From an uncultured Aquimarina sp. (GTDB taxonomy: Bacteria; Bacteroidota; Bacteroidia; Flavobacteriales; Flavobacteriaceae), in the NCBI GenBank assembly GCA_947498785.1, contig CANMLS010000004.1:124001-188000 (forward strand): a DNA stretch of 64,000 nucleotides. Direction: 5' to 3'. Below, piece after piece: positions 18,025 to 26,009 of this stretch. Under the pieces are notes generated by a model. The model worked only from the letters and a program-made list of their open reading frames with translations, was not told the origin of the DNA and did not search any database. The position numbers and the translations under genes are program-made. How positions within the stretch are numbered: position 1 is the stretch's first letter; every line of letters begins with the position of its first letter.

Positions 18025-19374
18025 TTAGTCATCTGGATTTTTTTTGGATTCGCCTTCTGATTCATCATTAATAAGTCCTTTGGCTTTATCCCATAACTTG
18101 GAACCTTGGTTTTTTATCTCATCTCCAGCATTTTCAAGACTCTCTGTACTAGAATATTTGTCAATGTTTTCTATAAAATTGTTGAAAGTGTCAATAATCT
18201 TAAATGTTTCATCTGTATATGGAATATTCTGTTCTTTCATCAATTTTTTCCAATCTATTTTTGCCAGAATTGATATCATATATTTTGTAGCTATTTTACT
18301 TAAGAAGTATTTATCATAAATACCATTAAGCACCTTGTCTGGTTCTCTATCTTTAAGATAAGCAATCGATTCGTCGATGGATTCTTTTTCTTTTTTAGAA
18401 AGCAATACGCTGGATTTTAATTTTTCCAGAGAAGAAATTGCTTTTTCACTGTTTTCTTGTTTTAGATGCAGATAGGTTTCTATTGACCAAATGACTTCGT
18501 TATCAAGACCTATTTTTTCTGCATCATTAAGGAATTCTTCGAAGTCAAGTAATGCTCGTTCCTGATCAATGTCACGTTCCATCATCAATCTATCAAAACC
18601 TCTAAAAAGATGATTCAGCGCATGTAAACCAGTATGAGTTTTTTCATTGTTGAGATTCCCCCATTGAAATATAGCTCTTGTAAGTGATAAATCTGTATCT
18701 GGATTATTGTTTAGCCAAACTATATTTCTGGAGATCTCATCTTCGGACAAGTAGTATAATTTTTTTTCGAAGAATAGAAAACCTCTAAAATATTGCATCA
18801 AGGTTTTAATTTCACTATCGGGGATTAGTTCTGGATGTGTTTTTGAACTTTCATATAAAGAAATTTCTTTTCCTAGATCTCTGCTGGCGATCACAATTGC
18901 ACTCAGAAAAGCATGTTCGATATTTTGTATAACTATCTTTTCTTCATCACCTAATAAAGGAATCGTTTTGGTTATAGAATCCCCGTATACTTTGTTTAAT
19001 GCTTCGGTGAGAGTTGGAAATATATCTTCATCTGTTTCTTCAATAAAACCCTTCATAGCTCTATAATCACGGTATATAGAAATATAATCGATAAGAGAAA
19101 GCTCTTCTGTATTTTCTATATCATAGGAAACAACTTTGTTAAAGATTCTATCGAATTTTGTTTTGAATTCGTGAAACTCGGGGGATACATCGTTTTGTGC
19201 AGTAGAAGATCGGATACAAATTTTTACAAACTTATAGGCTAACACCTTATCAGAATCTAATAGTTCAATAAGTTCATCCTTGTCTTTTTGCAATAGTGCC
19301 TCGTCGGTTTTTTCTCCAGAACAATTTGTGAAAAATAAAATAATGAAGAGAAAAAGAATATGTGTGAGCCTCAT
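18025..19374 (-). CDS. Lipoprotein of unknown function
   Basis: About 449 aa, starting at ATG 19374 (MRLTHILFLFIILFFTNC, lipobox Cys at 18); a GTG two codons earlier is possible. The mature protein is mostly helical, highly charged and without a domain I recognise. The region 50-330 looks like all-alpha repeats. The C-terminus is strongly acidic and basic (KGLINDESEGESKK). Convergent with the nitrilase gene, 47 bases between the stops. It may be an outer-membrane-anchored periplasmic protein; no function can be assigned. Confidence 0.75.
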   Translation of the reverse strand: MRLTHILFLFIILFFTNCSGEKTDEALLQKDKDELIELLDSDKVLAYKFVKICIRSSTAQNDVSPEFHEFKTKFDRIFNKVVSYDIENTEELSLIDYISIYRDYRAMKGFIEETDEDIFPTLTEALNKVYGDSITKTIPLLGDEEKIVIQNIEHAFLSAIVIASRDLGKEISLYESSKTHPELIPDSEIKTLMQYFRGFLFFEKKLYYLSEDEISRNIVWLNNNPDTDLSLTRAIFQWGNLNNEKTHTGLHALNHLFRGFDRLMMERDIDQERALLDFEEFLNDAEKIGLDNEVIWSIETYLHLKQENSEKAISSLEKLKSSVLLSKKEKESIDESIAYLKDREPDKVLNGIYDKYFLSKIATKYMISILAKIDWKKLMKEQNIPYTDETFKIIDTFNNFIENIDKYSSTESLENAGDEIKNQGSKLWDKAKGLINDESEGESKKNPDD

Positions 19375-19696
19375 GAGCACTAGTTTTTTATGTATAATAA
19401 TTTAATGTTAAGTATAAACAAATAGAGTATATCATTTGTTATACTCTATTTTCAGTGAAACTTGCTTAAGCTATCTTGGACTTGTTTTGGCAAGAAATAT
19501 AATGATTTATAAGATTAAAATAAGTGTGTCGTGATTTTTATTGATGAAAATTTACAGCATAAACTTTTTAGAAATAAACAGAGTATTGTCAAATAAGCTG
19601 CGAATTGATATTCTTCATGGACTTAAAAAACCAGATAATCTTTTCCTCTACAGAGAAATGTCCCTGATTATAATAAGAATAAGACCAACTTAAAAT
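19375..19696. other. Gene-free stretch between two lipoprotein genes
   Basis: No coding frame, repeat copy or recognisable RNA seen; probably holds the promoter of the 18025-19374 gene. Confidence 0.35.
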
Positions 19697-19730
19697 AAAA
19701 AACCAATGGAGCTAACTTCATTGGTTTTTT
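19697..19730 (-). terminator. Terminator after lipoprotein gene 19790-20350
   Basis: Arms AAAAAACCAATG (19697-19708) and CATTGGTTTTTT (19719-19730) are perfect complements around a 10-base loop. The A/T tracts on both sides allow bidirectional use. Confidence 0.75.
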
Positions 19731-19789
19731 TATTAATTAAAAACGGTTAACCTAATTATTTTAGGATGATATCGTTTTGTTGTAAATAA

Positions 19790-20350
19790 TTATTTCCAAG
19801 TAGCTTTTTGGGCTGCTTGATACATTTTTTCTATATCTTCTTGTGTAAAGTTAGACAAGGCAAATCCAGTAGTTATTTCTAATGCGATTCCTTTTTCATT
19901 CATTTTAATATAATCGAAACTATAGTTCGTTTCTCCATCATCGGTTGTTTTATAAATAAAACCATTTGCATCCTCTTTTACTATTTCAAATCCTTTTTCA
20001 TCTTGCCAAAGTTCTTTATAGTATGTTACAAGTTCTTCTAATGTTCTTCCAGAAGCTTCACTATCCATATTCACTTCTAGTTTAAACATATCCTTAGATA
20101 TACTTAAACTTGTTGTTTTTACACCATCAATTTCTCCTCCACTCATTCCCTTTCGTACCTTAGCTCCAGCTGGACCTTCAATAGATGTAGGAATTCCTTT
20201 ATCTGATAAATCATAAGAGGCTACAGCAGCAGGAGTATCGGCTACAGTTTTTTTGCTATCAACTGATGAAGAATTACTGTTATTTCCTCCACATGATATT
20301 AAGAATAGGGAGAAGATATAACTAATGGTTACAAGAGTATTTTTTTTCAT
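19790..20350 (-). CDS. Lipoprotein of unknown function
   Basis: 186 aa with lipoprotein signal MKKNTLVTISYIFSLFLISC. A low-complexity Ser/Asn linker (about 22-35) follows the lipidated Cys, then a compact alpha/beta domain (55-186) with IPTSIEGPAGAKVRKG and a YKELWQDEKGFEIVKEDANG segment. Not recognised. Monocistronic with its own terminator. Confidence 0.75.
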   Translation of the reverse strand: MKKNTLVTISYIFSLFLISCGGNNSNSSSVDSKKTVADTPAAVASYDLSDKGIPTSIEGPAGAKVRKGMSGGEIDGVKTTSLSISKDMFKLEVNMDSEASGRTLEELVTYYKELWQDEKGFEIVKEDANGFIYKTTDDGETNYSFDYIKMNEKGIALEITTGFALSNFTQEDIEKMYQAAQKATWK

Positions 20351-20632
20351 TTTTTATGAATATCTATTAGAAATAATGAAGAGTTGTTTTCTTTAGCTTT
20401 TTTCTTAAGTTTTTCAAATATATATTCGATTCATTTTAGGTTAAACTATTTGATTCATAAGTAAATGTAATCATTTTTAATCTAAATAACCCATGGCTCT
20501 CCATATAGATTAGCAAAACGAAAAACAATACTCATAGAAAGGATATAATGATGGTGATGAAATTTTTTATTTCATGTACAAATACCGTTCAATACATTAT
20601 TTTTGCTAATTATAGAGGGTGTGTTTCTTGTA

Positions 20633-22246
20633 TTATTCTAACGTAAAAGTTTGTTTTATCTCCCAATTCGCTCTTAGTTCTATCGGCTCAAGAAAATAAC
20701 GAATTTCTTCAGGTTGTATACTTTGTAAGAAATTACCAGTATCCCATTTACCATTATTGTTTTGATCAAAAATTACTCTAATAAAATATTCACCAGGATT
20801 GAGGTAGTCAAAAACAAGAGTTTCTTCGCTTTTCGCTATTTTTTCTGAAACTACTTCTTCCTTATCATTTGTAACCTGCACTATAACTGGATAGGTTTTG
20901 ACATTTTGAAGAGTCAGAAAAATTGTCCCATAATCGATAATTTTTTTTGTTCTGAAATTAAATTGTACAGTATCATTAACATTACCGATAAAGTCTTTTA
21001 TTGCATCAGGAAATAGTTTTAGACTATAGGCATTGCTTTCGGTTTTTTCAAAAACAAGCTGTGCTTCATTTTTAGCTTTATCAAGCGCTATAGAAAAAGG
21101 AATATCCAATGTGTCCTGGTCAGTTAAAGAGATTAAGTTTTCGTTAATGCTATCTAAAGGAGTATTTGCAGAAAATGTAAAGTTCTTATTAAATTTAAGA
21201 TTGGATCTTACAGATGAGGTCAATATAAGAGAATCTTTATATTGATCTTTAAATCTAGCGACTAGCGTATCCCGATATTTTTTAGAATTACTAACCTCAA
21301 AAATCAATGAGTCAGCTTCAAAAAACGGTCTAAACCAATAATGCAATGTATCTTTTTCCTTATCCGGAAAAATCTGGAAGCTGTAATCATCAGGCGTATC
21401 ACTCAACATTTTTACTTTCATACTATCCAAAACACCTTCATAAGGCAATAGAAACTCATTTTTTGAAACCTGTTTTGGTGTTAATGCCTTAAAATCCAGA
21501 ATTTCTTTGAAAATGTTAAGATTAAATACTTTTGCAGTATCCTCTGGAAGTGTTATAATTTCTTCATAAAACCCGATTTTGTCCTGCTTTGGTTCATATA
21601 AATAGTTGTTTGAAACATCTTTTAAAGCAATAAGTTTAAACTTTCCTTCTTTTAGGTTTTGTAAACTAAAAGCGATACTGTCTAGCGTATTGGTAATATA
21701 TCTGGGAACGGTTTTGTAAACCAGAGAATCCGAATAATTTTCGTCGATCTCATACAGCGCAACAGTAACATAAGAATCAGCTTTTTTTTGATAAGAATCG
21801 GTTATAGTGCCTTTTATACTTAAAGAATCGAGAAAATCTCCTGTGCTAAATACATATCTAAAAAATGGATTAGGGTTTTCTTCGTTGTTATCTACAATGC
21901 TTTCTCCAAAATTGATGCTGTACGTGGTGTTTTCTAATAAAGTGTCGAGAAATTTAATTTTAATATATTTACTTGCGGTTCCTAAAGGTGTAATTGTAGG
22001 CTTAGGATCCATAGGGGGTGAGATAATAATTTGTTTTTGGGCATCATTTAATTTTATATACTCATCAAAATAAATTCGAATCTCCTTTTTATCAAAATTT
22101 GTCGAAAAATTGGGAGGTAAAGCTTTAACAAAAACTGGAGGTGTCTCATCCTTTGCTCCACCAGTAATCGAACCTTTTTTGGCACAATTAACGACCAAAA
22201 TTAATAATATCAAGGTAAGCAATACCATGTTTAATCTTTTGCTCAT
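20633..22246 (-). CDS. Ig-like (Big_5) domain lipoprotein
   Basis: 537 aa from ATG 22246 (MSKRLNMVLLTL); a start nine codons upstream is possible but lengthens the signal peptide. Lipobox ILVVNC. The mature N-terminus GGAKDETPPVFVKALPP leads into a bacterial Ig-like Big_5 domain (about 25-130: RIYFDEYIKLNDAQKQI, TYSINFGESIVDNN). A long series of beta-sandwich-like segments follows to a final domain with FDQNNNGKWDTGN, a calcium-binding-like turn. Widespread in flavobacteria as an outer-membrane lipoprotein without assigned function. Lies 153 bases downstream of comF on the same strand. Confidence 0.82.
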   Translation of the reverse strand: MSKRLNMVLLTLILLILVVNCAKKGSITGGAKDETPPVFVKALPPNFSTNFDKKEIRIYFDEYIKLNDAQKQIIISPPMDPKPTITPLGTASKYIKIKFLDTLLENTTYSINFGESIVDNNEENPNPFFRYVFSTGDFLDSLSIKGTITDSYQKKADSYVTVALYEIDENYSDSLVYKTVPRYITNTLDSIAFSLQNLKEGKFKLIALKDVSNNYLYEPKQDKIGFYEEIITLPEDTAKVFNLNIFKEILDFKALTPKQVSKNEFLLPYEGVLDSMKVKMLSDTPDDYSFQIFPDKEKDTLHYWFRPFFEADSLIFEVSNSKKYRDTLVARFKDQYKDSLILTSSVRSNLKFNKNFTFSANTPLDSINENLISLTDQDTLDIPFSIALDKAKNEAQLVFEKTESNAYSLKLFPDAIKDFIGNVNDTVQFNFRTKKIIDYGTIFLTLQNVKTYPVIVQVTNDKEEVVSEKIAKSEETLVFDYLNPGEYFIRVIFDQNNNGKWDTGNFLQSIQPEEIRYFLEPIELRANWEIKQTFTLE

Positions 22247-22399
22247 ATACTCAGCGATGATTTTTAGTGACAAAGAAACAACTATATTTAAAAAACAAAA
22301 AACATAATGAAATACTATTTCAGGAGTTTATATTAGAAAAAAGCAAAAACGTTATAATTTATTAACCTTAACCCTAAATTGGTAGTGATATAGTTTATA

Positions 22400-23080
22400 T
22401 TACTCGGTTATGGCCATTGTCGCTATGCTGATTTTAATACCTGGTATTGTGGTTAATTCATGTATACAAGCTTCAATTGTGGCACCCGTTGTTACAATAT
22501 CATCAATCAATAAAATATGTTTATTTACAAGTAAAGACTCGTTTTCAACACCAAATGTTTCAAAAGTATTGATCCACCGGTTAAGCCGTCCGTGTTTAGA
22601 TTGTTTTTTATTGTAGGATTTTTTTTTCAACACAGAGTCAATGTACTTGATATTCAGTTTTTTGGCAATTTCAATTCCAAATTTTTCTACTTGGTTATAT
22701 CCTCTTTCTTGTAACCTTTTTTCATGTAATGGAACAGGAATAACGATGTCAATTAATTGATATTCAGGTATTTGACACATGTCAGAGCCTAGCCATTGAC
22801 CTAGTTCTGTTCCTATTTCCTCTCTCCCTCTATACTTAAGGTTATGAATTAGGTTTTGGACCAAACTATCCTTGTGAAATACAAATAGAGAAATCGCATT
22901 TTCAATTTTGGCACGACCGTAAAATACTTTTTCAATTTTTTTTGCGTTTACGTTATGGAAATTGCCTAGAGGGAGCTCGTGCCTGCAAGAAGTACATAGC
23001 AACCTTTCATTTTTATATAAAGGGCTGCTACAAGCAGCACAATATATAGGAAAGAATAAATACGCTAAGTCTCTTAGCAT
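22400..23080 (-). CDS. comF: ComF-family phosphoribosyltransferase-like protein
   Basis: 226 aa. An N-terminal zinc-ribbon with two CxxC pairs (YCAAC at 14-17 and LCTSC at 29-32) precedes a type I phosphoribosyltransferase fold with the PRPP loop LLIDDIVTTGATIEAC (about 192-207) and QERGYNQVEKFG. Family knowledge: ComF supports DNA uptake during natural transformation, probably at the cytoplasmic side with the helicase ComFA. No other competence gene is nearby. Confidence 0.9.
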   Translation of the reverse strand: MLRDLAYLFFPIYCAACSSPLYKNERLLCTSCRHELPLGNFHNVNAKKIEKVFYGRAKIENAISLFVFHKDSLVQNLIHNLKYRGREEIGTELGQWLGSDMCQIPEYQLIDIVIPVPLHEKRLQERGYNQVEKFGIEIAKKLNIKYIDSVLKKKSYNKKQSKHGRLNRWINTFETFGVENESLLVNKHILLIDDIVTTGATIEACIHELTTIPGIKISIATMAITE

Positions 23081-23156
23081 TTTATTAGGGAGATTAACAT
23101 TAATTATTATATTTATCTATTAAAATAACCATCAAAAATTATAATAAATTTTAATT

Positions 23157-24038
23157 ATGACAACTCAAAACAATAACTTGACCCTAAAAATTCTAATTGG
23201 CGTTTTAGGAGCGCTATTGCTTATTCTTGGTATTTTTACTTATAAGTTTTACAACGAAGAGAAGCAAAATAAAGCAATTTTGCAACAAGAAAAGGATCTT
23301 ATTGAAAGCGAATTAGGAGAATTAATTACAAAATACGATAATGCTATTGCTCTTAATGAAGTAATGGATGATCATTTGCTTAAGGCAAAAGAACGTATTG
23401 TTGTGCTATTAGATAGCGTAAAAGACAATGACGCTAATCTTGCTTTGATCTCACGTTACAGAAGAGAAGTAGGTAAACTTAAAAAAGAAAGAGAAAGATT
23501 ATTTAAATTGGCAGATAGTTTAACCGCTGCTAACACACAATTAACAACTGATCTTGATAGTACTTCTGTTGCTCTAAACAAAAGAATTATTTTATCTGAT
23601 TCTTTACAAACACAAAATAATAAACTTGCTGATATTGTAGAAAGAGGTTCTGCCCTTACTGCAGCAAATATTAAAGCTGAAGGAGTGCGTGTACGTAACA
23701 GTGGTAAAATATCAACTTCTTCTAAAGCGAGTAGATCAGAAAAAGTAAGAGTATGTTTTACACTTTCTCCAAATAAACTAACAGAAAAAGGAGATAAAGA
23801 TCTTTTTGTACAGATAATTAATCCAGAAAACAACTTGATCGGAGATAAAATATCTGTAAATTTTGATGATGCTGTACTTACCTATAGTGGAAAACAAAAA
23901 GTGTTCTATGAGAATAATGCTCTTGACGTTTGTATAATGTCAAATGCTGCAGAAGGAGAGCTTGTAAAAGGTAACTATGTGGTGAACTTATTTTCAGGAC
24001 CGAGAATGATCTCTAACACGCAGTTTGAATTAAAATAA
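23157..24038 (+). CDS. Membrane-anchored coiled-coil protein
   Basis: 293 aa. One N-terminal transmembrane helix (about 9-27, LKILIGVLGALLLILGIF) and a long periplasmic coiled coil (30-165, heptad-like ELGELITKYDNAIAL ... LKKERERLFKLADSL) carry a C-terminal beta domain (about 190-293, KVRVCFTLSPNKLTEKGD). Not assigned to a known function, though proteins of this plan sit next to glyS in many flavobacteria. Own terminator downstream. Confidence 0.78.
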   Translation: MTTQNNNLTLKILIGVLGALLLILGIFTYKFYNEEKQNKAILQQEKDLIESELGELITKYDNAIALNEVMDDHLLKAKERIVVLLDSVKDNDANLALISRYRREVGKLKKERERLFKLADSLTAANTQLTTDLDSTSVALNKRIILSDSLQTQNNKLADIVERGSALTAANIKAEGVRVRNSGKISTSSKASRSEKVRVCFTLSPNKLTEKGDKDLFVQIINPENNLIGDKISVNFDDAVLTYSGKQKVFYENNALDVCIMSNAAEGELVKGNYVVNLFSGPRMISNTQFELK

Positions 24039-24060
24039 TTTTTTGAAATAAAATATAGAG

Positions 24061-24096
24061 AACCGTCATATATTTAAAAAATATGACGGTTTTTTT
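24061..24096 (+). terminator. Terminator after coiled-coil membrane protein
   Basis: Arms AACCGTCATAT (24061-24071) and ATATGACGGTT (24081-24091), then a T-run. Located 23 bases after the stop. Confidence 0.8.
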
Positions 24097-24147
24097 ATGC
24101 TTTCGATAGAAATTAATATTGTAGGTGTTTAATTAGATAAATTCGAT

Positions 24148-24155
24148 TATTTTTG
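24148..24155 (+). promoter_or_regulatory. Candidate -7 box immediately before glyS
   Basis: TATTTTTG ends 5 bases before the ATG. If used, transcription would start at or beside the start codon, giving a leaderless or near-leaderless mRNA. Confidence 0.45.
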
Positions 24156-24159
24156 CGCA

Positions 24160-25695
24160 ATGGCAAAGCAAGAAGATAAATTTAAAAAGGTTATTGCCCA
24201 TGCTAAAGAGTACGGGTATATTTTTGGTTCTAGTGAGATTTATGATGGATTAAGTGCAGTATATGACTATGGTCAAAACGGTGTAGAACTTAAAAAAAAT
24301 ATAAGAGAGTATTGGTGGAAAAGTATGGTAAATATGCATCAAAATATTGTTGGTTTGGATGCAGCGATATTTATGCATCCAACTATCTGGAAAGCTTCTG
24401 GCCATGTAGATGCATTTAATGACCCTCTTATTGATAATAAAGACTCTAAAAAAAGATATCGGGCTGATGTACTTATAGAGGATTATGCAGAAAAACTAAA
24501 TCAAAAGGCACAAAAAGAGATTGCTAAAGCCAAAAAACGTTTTGGAGATTCTTTTGATGAAGCACAGTTTATAACTACAAACCCTAGAGTAGTAAAATAT
24601 CTATCCAAAAAGGAAGAAGTACTGCAGCGTATGGCAAAGTCTTTAGAAAATGAAGATCTTGCTGATGTAAAAGCATTAATAGAAGAATTAGAAATAGCAG
24701 ATCCTGAAACAGGTTCCAAAAACTGGACAGAGGTTAGACAGTTTAACCTAATGTTTGGAACTAAATTAGGAGCTTCTGCAGAGTCTGCAACTGATTTATT
24801 TTTAAGACCAGAGACTGCTCAAGGTATTTTTGTAAACTTTCTAAATGTTCAAAAAACAGGAAGAATGAAAATCCCATTCGGGATAGCACAAACAGGAAAA
24901 GCATTTAGAAATGAAATTGTAGCACGCCAGTTTATTTTTAGAATGCGCGAATTCGAACAAATGGAAATGCAATTTTTTGTGCGCCCTGGAGATGAAATGA
25001 AATGGTATGAATACTGGAAAGAAACTAGATTAAATTGGCATTTATCATTAGGTTTAGGAAAAGAAAATTATCGTTTTCATGATCATGATAAATTAGCTCA
25101 TTATGCAAATGCAGCAGCTGATATTGAGTTTAATTTTCCATTTGGATTTAAAGAATTAGAAGGGATTCATTCCAGAACAGACTTCGATCTTAAAGCACAT
25201 GAAGAACATTCTGGTAAGAAATTACAGTTTTTTGATCCAGAATTAAAAGAAAGTTATGTGCCATATGTAGTAGAAACCTCTGTCGGATTAGATAGAATGT
25301 TTCTAGCTGTATTTTCTACTGCATTACAAAATGAAGAATTAGAAGATGGTTCGAGTAGAGTCGTGTTAAAACTTCCAGCCGTTGTAGCTCCTGTAAAAGC
25401 AGCAATACTTCCATTAGTTAAAAAGGATGGTTTGCCAGAGATTGCACAACAGATTGTTGATGAGTTAAAATGGAAATTTAATGTAATCTATGATGAAAAA
25501 GATGCAATTGGACGTCGATATCGACGACAGGATGCCAATGGAACTCCATTTTGTATTACTATAGATCACGATACTGTAAATGATAACACGGTTACAATTA
25601 GAGATCGAGATACCATGGAACAAAAACGAGTGCCAATAGCAGAACTAAAAAATATTATCGCAGAAAAAACAGATGCCGAATATTGGTTAAAATAA
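24160..25695 (+). CDS. glyS: Glycyl-tRNA synthetase (single-chain, alpha2 type)
   Basis: Class II aminoacyl-tRNA synthetase of 511 aa, the archaeal/eukaryotic-like homodimeric form, not the alpha2beta2 glyQS form. The N-terminal IFGSSEIYDGLSAVYDYG is the family signature. Motif 2 is RNEIVARQFIFRMREFEQME and motif 3 is ETSVGLDRMFLAVF. The anticodon-binding domain occupies the last 110 residues (VKAAILPLVKK). Monocistronic, bounded by hairpin terminators on both sides. Confidence 0.97.
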   Translation: MAKQEDKFKKVIAHAKEYGYIFGSSEIYDGLSAVYDYGQNGVELKKNIREYWWKSMVNMHQNIVGLDAAIFMHPTIWKASGHVDAFNDPLIDNKDSKKRYRADVLIEDYAEKLNQKAQKEIAKAKKRFGDSFDEAQFITTNPRVVKYLSKKEEVLQRMAKSLENEDLADVKALIEELEIADPETGSKNWTEVRQFNLMFGTKLGASAESATDLFLRPETAQGIFVNFLNVQKTGRMKIPFGIAQTGKAFRNEIVARQFIFRMREFEQMEMQFFVRPGDEMKWYEYWKETRLNWHLSLGLGKENYRFHDHDKLAHYANAAADIEFNFPFGFKELEGIHSRTDFDLKAHEEHSGKKLQFFDPELKESYVPYVVETSVGLDRMFLAVFSTALQNEELEDGSSRVVLKLPAVVAPVKAAILPLVKKDGLPEIAQQIVDELKWKFNVIYDEKDAIGRRYRRQDANGTPFCITIDHDTVNDNTVTIRDRDTMEQKRVPIAELKNIIAEKTDAEYWLK

Positions 25696-25719
25696 TATTA
25701 GAGAACATTTTTTATAGCC

Positions 25720-25748
25720 AAGCTGCCTTCTACAAGGCAGCTTTTTTG
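25720..25748 (+). terminator. Terminator after glyS
   Basis: Arms AAGCTGCCTT and AAGGCAGCTT with a 4-base loop, followed by TTTTT. Confidence 0.88.
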
Positions 25749-26009
25749 TTCTAGCTTATAAGCATTGAGGTATAATTATTGATATACCACTATTTCTAAA
25801 TAGTAATTAGATGACAAAGCAGAAGACTTTTCTTTATGACTGTGCATAAATTATCTTATCATAGCTCTGTTTTGAAGTTTAGTTGTATTTTAGTCATAGA
25901 ACTCATCTTGGCATAACGTTTTATATGAAGAATTTTATTTTTTGTACAAAAAAAGGTCAGCATGAGCATTTTGTAAAAATGACCAAGTCTTATGCATAAA
26001 TTATTATTC

